64,000 nucleotides of DNA, from NCBI GenBank assembly GCA_017524405.1, contig JAFWSJ010000011.1, forward strand, positions 62,001 to 126,000, given 5' to 3'. Below are positions 16,351 to 23,937 of the stretch, one piece after another. Made by a program: the position numbers and the translations under genes. Each line of letters opens with the position of its first letter. Position 1 is the first letter of the stretch. The notes beneath the pieces are model-generated. The model did no database searches, was not told the origin of the DNA, and saw only the letters and a program-made list of their open reading frames with translations. Origin of the DNA: Candidatus Saccharimonadota bacterium (GTDB taxonomy: Bacteria; Patescibacteriota; Saccharimonadia; Saccharimonadales; Saccharimonadaceae).

Positions 16351-17455
16351 ATTGAATCTTGATTCTCTTCGGACTCGGCTTCGCAACCGGTTTCTTTGCG
16401 ACAGGTTTCTTTACTGCTACCGCAACCTTCACCGGCTCTGGCTCCGCGACAGGTTCCACCGCTGGCTCTTCTTCGATCTCCTCGACTACGTCCTCGGTTA
16501 CCTTTGGTGCCTTTTCGAGCTCTTCCGGCTCGTCGTCATCAGAGTGCTTCTTGCCCTTCTTTTTCGCAATAATCACAACAACAATGATCAGCAGAATCAC
16601 GCCGCCGGCGATCGCAAGCGACCACCAAGGCAGATTAAATACTACGCGCGTGATCAGCGACTCAACCATGCGACCTTCACTATTCACGTAAGTAACGCGC
16701 TGTTCGACATTATAGATACCAAAACCAAGCTTGCTGCTATCTTTAAAGCTATATTCCTTGCCCGGCAAAACCTCAGCCGTCGTCTCTTGGACAACCTGCC
16801 AATCGCCGCCAAAGAAGCCCTTCGACTTTATCTGGTAAGCCGCCGTAAAGCCCGCCGTGCCAGTATTTTTGATGGTTGCGCTAGCGGACAAATTTTCATC
16901 GAGATGAACCGGATCAATCCACGCGCTGACCACTTCGCTGTTATACTTCAAATCGTCGCCGGCGACATCCAACTTCACTACGACTTCGGCCGTATAGCCA
17001 TTCGCATCGGCCAACTTCACTAAAGCATACTGCGAACCGGACGTCGCATCGCTCGGCACGACCGCGCGAACATTCAAATTATACGATGCGCCTTTCGCGA
17101 CACTAAAGTGCGACGCCCCGCCAACGAACGCGATCCAATCGGACAGCTCCTGGCTCTCGCCGCTTGCTTCGGTATATTTTTCAACCGTCGCGTCGATAAT
17201 AACGTCGTTGCTCGTCTTATTATTGATAACGATCTGCTTCGTATAGCTCCTGTCAAGCTCCGTTACGCGGCCAAAATCAAGCGTGCTGCTCTCGACCGCA
17301 AAATGGTCGGCGGCAGTTTCTTCAATACAATTTGCCGCCTCGCCATCAACGCCCTCGACCGGTTTTCCATCCGGCCCGATACAAGCGCTCGCCGGGCTAA
17401 CAGCAACGGCAATAAGCCCAACTACAACAGCTAATCCACAGAGAAGTTTTTTCAT
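16349..17455 (-). CDS. Exported Ig-like protein with C-terminal membrane anchor
   Basis: A 368-residue predicted type I membrane protein. A signal peptide (about 2-25, ending SPASA before CIGPDG) is followed by two beta-sandwich regions (about 50-160 and 165-270). These have SSTLDFGRVTELDRSYTKQI and NLNVRAVVPSDATSGSQYALV signatures reminiscent of the DUF916/WxL-interacting family. A membrane segment lies at about 280-303. The long cytoplasmic tail has an acidic part (DDDEPEEL, VVEEIEEEPAVE) then a Lys/Pro/Ala-rich basic end. The ATG at 17455 follows GAGGTG; an upstream in-frame GTG at 17461 is less well spaced. Function is unknown; binding of surface polymers or proteins is inference. Confidence 0.72.
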   Translation of the reverse strand: MKKLLCGLAVVVGLIAVAVSPASACIGPDGKPVEGVDGEAANCIEETAADHFAVESSTLDFGRVTELDRSYTKQIVINNKTSNDVIIDATVEKYTEASGESQELSDWIAFVGGASHFSVAKGASYNLNVRAVVPSDATSGSQYALVKLADANGYTAEVVVKLDVAGDDLKYNSEVVSAWIDPVHLDENLSASATIKNTGTAGFTAAYQIKSKGFFGGDWQVVQETTAEVLPGKEYSFKDSSKLGFGIYNVEQRVTYVNSEGRMVESLITRVVFNLPWWSLAIAGGVILLIIVVVIIAKKKGKKHSDDDEPEELEKAPKVTEDVVEEIEEEPAVEPVAEPEPVKVAVAVKKPVAKKPVAKPSPKRIKIQ

Positions 17456-17481
17456 CCACACCTCACTCTTTACTTGTGCTA

Positions 17482-17490
17482 ATTATAGCA
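17482..17490 (-). promoter_or_regulatory. Extended -10 promoter of the 16349-17455 gene
   Basis: TGC-TATAAT on the minus strand, giving a leader of about 20 nt containing GAGGTG. Confidence 0.65.
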
Positions 17491-17526
17491 CGAACTAATC
17501 GCTTATACATGAAAAGCTTATGCTTT

Positions 17527-18024
17527 TTATTTTTCGAGCCAAGCCATCAGACGCTCAAATTCATCGATGTGATTCGAAAGGAATTCCCCGCTTTTGATCG
17601 CCGCACGAATCTCATCTACCGTCAACCAAAGCGCCTCGTCGACTTCGTCGTCTTGCAATTTCAAATCCGCTAAATCCACATCCACTCGCGCATAGTAATC
17701 GTCAAAGAATACGCGCGACGAGTCCTCGCGCCCAGAATAATAGACCTGCAAATCAGAAGGTTTCAAGCTAAGCCCCAGCTCTTCCTCTACTTCCTCGATA
17801 ATTCCCTCGACGCTCGTCGTTCCCGCCTTCACATGACCACCGGTCGTCGCTAGCTTTCCGTCCTTATACTGGCGGCTACGACGCTGAATCAAAAATTTGC
17901 CCTCAGAATTCTGGATGAAGACCAGCACCACGATAATATATCGCCCCTCTGGCGTCGGCTCAATCTTGGCAATAGTCTCGCCCGTAAGATTACGATCAAT
18001 ATCGTATAAGTCACGTCGTTCCAT
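17527..18024 (-). CDS. Nudix hydrolase family protein (YfcD/IPP-isomerase-like)
   Basis: A 165-residue cytoplasmic Nudix-fold protein. It begins RDLYDIDRNLTGE, typical of the YfcD/isopentenyl-diphosphate isomerase-like branch. The Nudix box lies at residues 63-85 (GHVKAGTT...IEEVEEELGL). Two box positions deviate: the first glutamate is Thr69 and the arginine is Glu77. The metal-binding glutamates 78, 81 and 82 remain. Substrate cannot be deduced; nucleoside- or isoprenoid-diphosphate hydrolysis are both possible, and reduced activity cannot be excluded. The ATG is six nt after an extended -10, so leaderless. Divergent from tRNA-Leu. Confidence 0.85.
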   Translation of the reverse strand: MERRDLYDIDRNLTGETIAKIEPTPEGRYIIVVLVFIQNSEGKFLIQRRSRQYKDGKLATTGGHVKAGTTSVEGIIEEVEEELGLSLKPSDLQVYYSGREDSSRVFFDDYYARVDVDLADLKLQDDEVDEALWLTVDEIRAAIKSGEFLSNHIDEFERLMAWLEK

Positions 18025-18030
18025 ATCTAC

Positions 18031-18039
18031 ATCATAGCA
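18031..18039 (-). promoter_or_regulatory. Extended -10, leaderless, for the Nudix gene
   Basis: TGC-TATGAT on the minus strand, six nt before the ATG. Confidence 0.65.
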
Positions 18040-18081
18040 TTATTTACAATCGCTCGAGAGTATGCTAATATATCTCTATCT

Positions 18082-18172
18082 GCGCCCGTGGTGGAATTGG
18101 TAGACACGCTAGCTTGAGGTGCTAGTGGCTATTCAAACGGCTGTGCTAGTTCGAGTCTAGTCGGGCGCACCA
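18082..18172 (+). tRNA. tRNA-Leu (GAG)
   Basis: A 91-nt class II tRNA. The acceptor GCGCCCG/CGGGCGC is perfect. The anticodon stem CTAGC/GCTAG encloses TTGAGGT, giving GAG. It has a long variable arm and an encoded CCA. A CGCCC/GGGCG hairpin with a T run follows at about 18184-18206. Confidence 0.96.
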
Positions 18173-18238
18173 AGTTTAAAAACCGCCCTTTCGGGCGTCT
18201 TTTTATTACATCTCAAGCACGAACCGAAAAACAAGATC

Positions 18239-20029
18239 CTAAGGCGTAATATTTACGGTCTTTCTTGCGGTTGCCCAATAGCGCACATCAACGAAGCGAT
18301 CAAGCGCGTCGGTCAATATAACACTTTCGGAATAAATCTGGACATTCGGCACATGATAATAATCCATTGCCGACTGATAGAACGCAATCGCTGGCACGTC
18401 GTTCTGCCAAGCCTTCAAGAAGTACTCGTACTTAGTCTTGCGCACCGAACGATTCGTCGTCGTATGAGCCGAAAGTAGCGCATCGTCAACGAGGCTGTTT
18501 GAATAATTGCTAAAGTTCCAACCGCCAGCCGTAGCCTGCGTCGAACTATAGTAAACAAATGGATCGGCTGAAACACCAAGGTCTACCTCGTAAAGAAGGA
18601 TGTCAAATTCGCGCGGACGCACCACTGCCGAGAAGAAATCTGCAGACTCTGCCGACTCGTCATAAATCGTCAAATTTGCCTCAAAGCCTAGTTTATTTAG
18701 CTCCTCAACGAAGCGTTCCGCGGCCGCGGTAAGATTATCTCTCTTCTGCGCCACCACATTCAAGGTCGCAGGAGTACCATCTTTTTTGAGTAGTTTACCC
18801 TTCTTGTCGTAATAATACTCTAGCTTACCAAATAATTCCTTCGCTGCCGCCTTATCTTGCTTGATCGGCTCGGGGAACATCAAATCCTCTTCCTGGCGCG
18901 CAATAATTGGGAAATCGAGATATTGCGCCTCGCTAATGCCGGCACGCACTTCGTTCATATCGATGCCCTTCTGAATCGCCTGGCGAAGCTCTCTCGAAGA
19001 AACTGCATCGCTACGCGTATTAAAGAATGCAAACACGCCACCATTCAAAAGGCTCTTACGCATCTCGATCTTGTCCGAAAGCCCCTTGCTAGATTCGCCG
19101 CTGAGCTCCGCCGTAGCAGTTACTACCGAAGCGTTTAGATCCGACACGATATCATCACGCTTTTCGTAAGTCTTAAGCGTGAAGCTCTTCAGCTTCGTCT
19201 TACTAAGGAAATAATTATCATTTCGGCTAAGGAATACTGTCTTTTTCGCGAGGCTAGTCGGCGCATTCACTTGCAACGACTTCAGCACGAACGGGCCAGA
19301 TCCAACCGGATTCATCGAGAAATCACTTTCGTAAACAAGCGCAGGGCTCGTCTCGCCAAGAATGTGCTTCGGCAAAACTGGGAATTCGAGCGTATCGATA
19401 AAATCGATGTACGGCGAAGGCAGCGTGAATTCGACTACCTTATCACTCTTCTTTTTCATCTTGATTCTCGAGAAATCAACCGCCATCGTCGTACGCGCAG
19501 TCGGATCGCGAATCAAATCGATCGTATAAATAACGTCATCTGTAGTAATCGGCTCGCCATCAGACCAGCGCAAATTGTCGCGAAGCGTGAGTGTCCAAAC
19601 CGTTCCATCGTCGTTCATGCGGACCGTCTTTGCCAAATCGCCACGGCTACTACCGGTCATATCTGGCGAAACCAGGTTCGCAAACAACAACTTACCAAGC
19701 GTCCTCTCGGCGCTCGTCGAAGCGTAAAGCGGGTTCATCGAATTTATATCGCCAAGTACCGCCTCGGTATAGTCACCACCATCACCGAAGCTCTCGGTGC
19801 CATAAGATTCCGTGTACCAAATATTCTGGACAATCGCAAACAAGAAAACCACGACAACGAGTAACACCCATTCGACCACCCATAGGCGAACCGAATGGAC
19901 ATTCTCTAGGCGCGAAATGAAATTATTCGTAAAATGACGGCCAGCTTTATCGGCCGACTCATGATAGACCTTTGCAATATGCTTGCGGTCCAAACGAATA
20001 TGCCCACTCTTTTTCTTGAAAATCTTCAT
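18239..20029 (-). CDS. Membrane-anchored peptide-binding protein (SBP family 5)
   Basis: A 596-residue extracellular solute-binding protein of the OppA/DppA family. Instead of a lipoprotein signal it has a basic cytoplasmic start of about 50 residues and one membrane anchor (about 52-73, VVEWVLLVVVVFLFAIV). The family start follows (VLGDINSMNPLYASTSAERTL) with WTLTLRDNLRWSDGEPIT. Known members deliver peptides to an ABC permease or act as sensors. No permease or ATPase gene is nearby. The ATG overlaps the secG stop (TAATG), so it is translationally coupled to secG. Peptide capture in an organism that must import amino acids is a reasonable inference. Confidence 0.9.
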   Translation of the reverse strand: MKIFKKKSGHIRLDRKHIAKVYHESADKAGRHFTNNFISRLENVHSVRLWVVEWVLLVVVVFLFAIVQNIWYTESYGTESFGDGGDYTEAVLGDINSMNPLYASTSAERTLGKLLFANLVSPDMTGSSRGDLAKTVRMNDDGTVWTLTLRDNLRWSDGEPITTDDVIYTIDLIRDPTARTTMAVDFSRIKMKKKSDKVVEFTLPSPYIDFIDTLEFPVLPKHILGETSPALVYESDFSMNPVGSGPFVLKSLQVNAPTSLAKKTVFLSRNDNYFLSKTKLKSFTLKTYEKRDDIVSDLNASVVTATAELSGESSKGLSDKIEMRKSLLNGGVFAFFNTRSDAVSSRELRQAIQKGIDMNEVRAGISEAQYLDFPIIARQEEDLMFPEPIKQDKAAAKELFGKLEYYYDKKGKLLKKDGTPATLNVVAQKRDNLTAAAERFVEELNKLGFEANLTIYDESAESADFFSAVVRPREFDILLYEVDLGVSADPFVYYSSTQATAGGWNFSNYSNSLVDDALLSAHTTTNRSVRKTKYEYFLKAWQNDVPAIAFYQSAMDYYHVPNVQIYSESVILTDALDRFVDVRYWATARKTVNITP

Positions 20030-20253
20030 TATCCAATAATTAGTGTGGCCAAGATCGACAATGCGAAGATCACTGCGATCACGACCGTCGTATTAAACAT
20101 CGATTTCTCGAGACCACGGCGCTCTGTAAAGAGCTCACCACTTGCACCGAAGCCAGCGCCAAGGCTTGCGCCGCGCTGCTGCAACAAAATCAATAGAATT
20201 AGTAGAATCGCCGAAGCGAAAGTCACAATATTACAAATAGCACCTATTTCCAT
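20029..20253 (-). CDS. secG: Preprotein translocase subunit SecG
   Basis: A 74-residue subunit of the SecYEG channel with two membrane helices (about 9-25 and 54-73). The conserved cytoplasmic loop LLQQRGASLGAGFGASGE is followed by FTERRGLEK. Length is normal. A TAAAAT hexamer ends six nt before the ATG, so the transcript is probably leaderless. It is directly coupled to the peptide-binding protein gene downstream. Confidence 0.95.
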   Translation of the reverse strand: MEIGAICNIVTFASAILLILLILLQQRGASLGAGFGASGELFTERRGLEKSMFNTTVVIAVIFALSILATLIIG

Positions 20254-20257
20254 ATGA

Positions 20258-20635
20258 CTATTTTACATCAGGCATAGCCAAGTTGACAAGGAAGTTTATG
20301 AGAGAAATCAGGAGACAGCTGCAGATTGCGCCGCCCAGCGTCATCTGAACATCCGGCAAAATCCAAATCGTAAGCCCGACCATTGCCGCGTTCACGAGAA
20401 TCGTAAAAAGCCCGAGCGTCAAGAAAATCATCGGAAGCGCGATAATCGTCGCAATTGGCTTCACCACGGTGTTTATAATCGAGAAAATCAAACCGGCAGT
20501 CGCATATAACCAAAAAGACGAGCGCATCATCTCAGAACCTTCGCGGAAGCTTCCAAAGAAGTTGATGCAGATATACATCGCAACAGTCGAAACGAGCCAC
20601 CTGAGGAGGAAGCTCAACATTTGCCTCTTTACCAT
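20258..20635 (-). CDS. Four-helix membrane protein of the phage-holin IV / YvlD family
   Basis: A 125-residue protein made of four membrane helices (about 8-27, 42-60, 63-87 and 93-118). The family pattern is LIFSIINTVVKPIATIIALPM followed by LTLGLFTILVNAAM, matching the DUF/PF04020 family often annotated as mycobacterial phage holin IV. Chromosomal members are not phage genes and their function is unknown. A TAAAAT hexamer six nt before the ATG lies inside the last codons of uvrC, so this gene is leaderless with a promoter nested in the upstream reading frame. Confidence 0.85.
   Translation of the reverse strand: MVKRQMLSFLLRWLVSTVAMYICINFFGSFREGSEMMRSSFWLYATAGLIFSIINTVVKPIATIIALPMIFLTLGLFTILVNAAMVGLTIWILPDVQMTLGGAICSCLLISLINFLVNLAMPDVK
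20260..20265 (-). promoter_or_regulatory. -10 element of secG, leaderless
   Basis: TAAAAT on the minus strand, six nt before the secG ATG and overlapping the last codons of the holin-like gene. Confidence 0.65.
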
Positions 20636-20639
20636 AAGC

Positions 20640-21911
20640 CTATTTTAGCGCATCTTTGCGTTTTAATAAAGTGTGGTACTGAATCGCAAAGCGATGGCTT
20701 TCCTCGTCGATTCTCGCGATCAGTTTCGCGATGTGGCTATCCGGTGCAAGTTCCACCATTCGATAGTCGTCGCCTTCGGCGAGCACAATCCTAACCCTAG
20801 CATTGCGGCTATGATCACCACTCTTGTCGCGCCCTATCACGGGCACGCCTACTTCTTCGCAGAGAGCCTTAACGGCCGATAATTGCCCTACAGAGCCATC
20901 AAGCACAATCAAATCTGGCCTGCCCCAATCGTGAAGATGACGCAACCTTCGCTCAATCACTTCATGCATGCTCTCAGTATCGTTGTTCTGTTGCTTATGC
21001 AGCTTGAACCGACGATATTTCGTCCTATCCGCCGTGCCATTCATAAAACAAACCATCGACGCCGCAACGTTCTTCCCAGATTGATGGCTGATGTCGTAGC
21101 CCTCAATTCGCACGAGCGGCTTCTCGAGCTTCAAGAGCTCCTGCAGCTCTTCGAGCGCCCTATCGCCAGAAATGTCCAGAAACTCTTTGTCGGAGAACAC
21201 AATTTTTGTACCGAGACCCTTCAGCCCAAAGAACTGATTCCGATAAGTCGCCGCCTTCTCGTAATCGCCGCGCGCCGAAGCCTCATACATTAGCTTCTCG
21301 AGATCCCTTACAAGGCGCTTTCTGTTCCCTTTTAGATAGCTAATCATGCGACGCAAATCGCGCTTATATTCCGCGGGCGTCACCTTGCCAGCCTCAATAC
21401 CCGGCGTCAAGCCTAAATCCGTGTTCAAAGTCTTACGACCGGTATAAGGCCTGTCGTAATACGGAAAAATCCTTCTTAAAATCCGAAGCGCCCGACTAAT
21501 CGCAGTCTTGCCATAATACGGCCCGAAATACTCTGCTCCATCGTCCTCAGGATTGCGCGTCATCGTGACGCACGGCACCTCAGACTTCATATCAATGCGC
21601 ACATAGCAAACTGACTTGTCGTCACGCAGCAAAATGTTCCACTTCGGCATGTAGCGCTTAATCATCTCGCTTTCGAGAAATAGCGCATCCATCTCCGTAT
21701 CAACTACGATCCAGTCCGTATCATCAATCTCAGCCACGAGCGCCCGCGTCTTAGCATCCTTCTGCTTCGGCGAATGAAAATATTGTGACACCCGATTCTT
21801 CAAAATTGCTGCCTTGCCGACATAGATAACTTCGCCCTCGCGATTTTTATGAAAATACACCCCCGGTTCTTTCGGGAGTTCCTTCAATTTCGCTTTAAGC
21901 TTAGGCGTCAT
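20640..21911 (-). CDS. uvrC: Excinuclease ABC subunit C, shortened
   Basis: The nuclease of UvrABC nucleotide excision repair, which makes both incisions. The N-terminal GIY-YIG domain is intact (PGVYFHKN at 16-23, VIYVGKA at 28-34, Arg40). A UvrB-binding UVR motif lies near 200-225 (LEKLMYEASARGDYEKAATYR). The RNase H-like domain has EGYDISHQSGKN, DLIVLDGSVGQL and DEESHRFAIQYH. At 423 residues it is about 170 shorter than usual. The sequence stops directly after the nuclease domain, so the C-terminal double helix-hairpin-helix DNA-binding domain is missing. A GATAAT hexamer lies five nt before the ATG. Confidence 0.94.
   Translation of the reverse strand: MTPKLKAKLKELPKEPGVYFHKNREGEVIYVGKAAILKNRVSQYFHSPKQKDAKTRALVAEIDDTDWIVVDTEMDALFLESEMIKRYMPKWNILLRDDKSVCYVRIDMKSEVPCVTMTRNPEDDGAEYFGPYYGKTAISRALRILRRIFPYYDRPYTGRKTLNTDLGLTPGIEAGKVTPAEYKRDLRRMISYLKGNRKRLVRDLEKLMYEASARGDYEKAATYRNQFFGLKGLGTKIVFSDKEFLDISGDRALEELQELLKLEKPLVRIEGYDISHQSGKNVAASMVCFMNGTADRTKYRRFKLHKQQNNDTESMHEVIERRLRHLHDWGRPDLIVLDGSVGQLSAVKALCEEVGVPVIGRDKSGDHSRNARVRIVLAEGDDYRMVELAPDSHIAKLIARIDEESHRFAIQYHTLLKRKDALK
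20642..20647 (-). promoter_or_regulatory. -10 element of the holin-like gene, nested in the uvrC stop
   Basis: TAAAAT on the minus strand formed by the last uvrC codons and its TAG stop. It ends six nt before the downstream ATG. Confidence 0.6.
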
Positions 21912-21916
21912 ATACT

Positions 21917-21922
21917 ATTATC
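21917..21922 (-). promoter_or_regulatory. -10 element of uvrC
   Basis: GATAAT on the minus strand, five nt before the ATG. Confidence 0.5.
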
Positions 21923-21927
21923 CTACC

Positions 21928-21960
21928 ACAAAAAGCCACCCGTTTACGGGGTGGCTTTTG
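21928..21960 (-). terminator. Rho-independent terminator
   Basis: Stem AAAAGCCACCC/GGGTGGCTTTT with a T run on the minus strand. It ends the two-gene unit 23826-21974. Confidence 0.9.
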
Positions 21961-21973
21961 AAGTAACAGTAGT

Positions 21974-23503
21974 TTAGCTTTCGACGCTAGAACCGCCGCC
22001 CAAGAGGCTCGAGAACAATGGCCCGAAAAGTTGGCTCATGTCAAAGTTCTCAAATTGCTTCTTCATTTGTGGCAAGTACGTATCGACGCAAGCTTCGACG
22101 TAGGCGGAGCCATAGGAGCCATAAGTGCTCTGGCACAATTCCTTCGTATAGTCTTCAGCATACTCGTTCATAGCTGTCTTCAAGGCTTTCTCAATCTCAG
22201 AGCCGAGAGTCAAGAGAGACTTAGCACTGCTTGGCTTTTCAATATCGGCCTTGTCGTAGTTGAACTTGAGTTCATAATCTTTCTTACCATCATTAATACG
22301 GACAACGGAGAGATCATGCGACCATGGCTTAACGCCAAGGACAATCGTCGACTCTTTTTCGTCTTCTTTCTTGTCATCTTCGACGCATTTGCTTGCGCCG
22401 TCACCGACCATAGCCTTCGCGAAGTTCTTGCTCTTTTCCTGATCGACCTTAACTTTGATATATTTAACGCCGTCCTCTTCCTTGACGTCTGCGCTCTCGT
22501 CGCGTTTGATGAAGGCGTTATCTTTATAAGCATCTTTTAGCTTGCTTGCGTCAGCGCTGAGAAGAGACTGGACATCGAACGAACAGCCATCGCTCTTCGG
22601 GATCAAGTTGCTAATCATATCGAGATCGAGCTTAATCCAGTTGTCATCGATCGCACCAGACATCGCCTTAATAATGGCGTTAACCATCTTCATCTGGGAA
22701 CCCATCGTTGAGATACTATCTGCATCCATAAAGTTCTTAATGTCCAACTTGCTAAGGCCGCTGAATTTGACATATGTTTCACTCTTATACTGAATGGCGT
22801 CAATGTCGACTTTCATGCCTTCCATCTCGAGCTTGCCTGCAAGCTTTAGATTTTCGCCAGATTTCTTGATATCGAAATCAAAGGTGCCGGTTTTATCGCC
22901 ACTCTCGACGTCAATCTTGCTTGTAATTCCGAGGTTTTCAGATTCGTAAATCTTCGCAACCGCATCGTTAACCATCGTTTCTGGCGATTCGCGCATCACG
23001 AGAAGCAAGAATGCAGCTACGCCACCACCGATAAGAAGAACTGCGAGGACACAAATCGTAATAATAAGGCCCGCTTTAGACTTCTTCTTTGGTGCAGGTG
23101 CAGCACCCGTAGCAGCAGCATTAGCGACTACTGGCTGTTCTGCTGGAGCCGGGGCTGGTGCTGGAGCAGCAGCTGGCTCTTCCTTTTTAGCTTCTTTTTT
23201 CTTACCGAAGATAGGTGCGCCATCTTCAGCCGGCGCTGCAGGCGCAGCAGCCTTTGGCTTGTCGAAAATCGACTTTGGTTCGTCTGGATTCTCCACAATC
23301 TCTCCTTTCATATTAGTTTCATTATTAATAACATCGCCACCCCCCGTAAAATCGTCGTGAGTAAAATCACCCGAGCTAATTATAGTACCTGCACCAGCGG
23401 GGACGAGAGGATTATTTACTCTATCTTCCGGAGCCGAAATAAACTCTTCCTCGGCACGAGCTTCCTCCAGTTCTTCCGCCGTCAAATCAGGCTCTTCGCT
23501 CAC
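21974..23503 (-). CDS. Hypothetical single-pass membrane protein with extracellular domain
   Basis: A 509-residue protein. The first roughly 145 residues are low-complexity and cytoplasmic: acidic (EELEEARAEEEF), then Ala/Pro-rich. One membrane segment (about 146-170, GLIITICVLAVLLIGGGVAAFLLL) precedes an extracellular region of about 340 residues with four scattered cysteines and beta-rich repeats such as DFDIKKSGENLKLAGKLEMEG. The overall shape recalls DUF-type lipoprotein-like lipid or peptide carriers, but I do not recognise a family. The start is a GTG overlapping the previous stop (TAGTG), indicating coupling to the upstream gene. Confidence 0.75.
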   Translation of the reverse strand: MSEEPDLTAEELEEARAEEEFISAPEDRVNNPLVPAGAGTIISSGDFTHDDFTGGGDVINNETNMKGEIVENPDEPKSIFDKPKAAAPAAPAEDGAPIFGKKKEAKKEEPAAAPAPAPAPAEQPVVANAAATGAAPAPKKKSKAGLIITICVLAVLLIGGGVAAFLLLVMRESPETMVNDAVAKIYESENLGITSKIDVESGDKTGTFDFDIKKSGENLKLAGKLEMEGMKVDIDAIQYKSETYVKFSGLSKLDIKNFMDADSISTMGSQMKMVNAIIKAMSGAIDDNWIKLDLDMISNLIPKSDGCSFDVQSLLSADASKLKDAYKDNAFIKRDESADVKEEDGVKYIKVKVDQEKSKNFAKAMVGDGASKCVEDDKKEDEKESTIVLGVKPWSHDLSVVRINDGKKDYELKFNYDKADIEKPSSAKSLLTLGSEIEKALKTAMNEYAEDYTKELCQSTYGSYGSAYVEACVDTYLPQMKKQFENFDMSQLFGPLFSSLLGGGSSVES

Positions 23504-23826
23504 TACTCTTCGCCCCCGTCAACGTTGACAACGCCGTCGCTATAGGTAACCTTGCAGCTCGTATGTGCGCGAGTACAGGCCTCAATCGACTGATATTTGT
23601 TCAAAATGTCTTGCGAGAAGAAGAATAGTTGAACGGCAATAATCGCAAAGATTAACGTAGTAGCTGCGAAAAAGAAATAGAAAAACCTGAATTTTCCAGT
23701 AACCTTGTGGTTCTCCGGATTACGTTCCTTATAAATAAGCTCTGCTGGGTTGGTTTTTCGAGCAGAATTAACCGGCTTAGAGACCTTCGCAGTGGTCTTC
23801 TTCGCCGCTGGCTTCTTAGTAGCCAT
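23503..23826 (-). CDS. Hypothetical small bitopic membrane protein
   Basis: A 107-residue protein. A very basic Lys/Ala-rich cytoplasmic start of about 45 residues (KKPAAKKTTAKVSKP) is followed by one membrane segment (about 46-70, FRFFYFFFAATTLIFAIIAVQLFFF) and a short extracellular tail with two cysteines that ends in acidic residues. AAGGAGGG lies about ten nt before the ATG. It is coupled to the larger membrane protein downstream, so the two may form a complex. No family recognised. Divergent from eno. Confidence 0.75.
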   Translation of the reverse strand: MATKKPAAKKTTAKVSKPVNSARKTNPAELIYKERNPENHKVTGKFRFFYFFFAATTLIFAIIAVQLFFFSQDILNKYQSIEACTRAHTSCKVTYSDGVVNVDGGEE

Positions 23827-23881
23827 CTATGGCGCCCTCCTTATAAATATTTCCTTTATAGTATCATAATCACATTATTTT

Positions 23882-23890
23882 TGCTATTAT
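23882..23890 (+). promoter_or_regulatory. Extended -10 promoter of eno
   Basis: TGC-TATTAT on the plus strand, about 47 nt before the ATG. The leader contains GGGAGAAAGG as ribosome site. Confidence 0.6.
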
Positions 23891-23937
23891 ATACATAAGA
23901 ATTTTCATAGTATTTTAGGGAGAAAGGCATCGATATT

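Noticed and set aside
20258-20635. Prophage remnant because of the holin-family protein
   Set aside because: No other phage genes nearby; this family is widespread as a chromosomal membrane protein.
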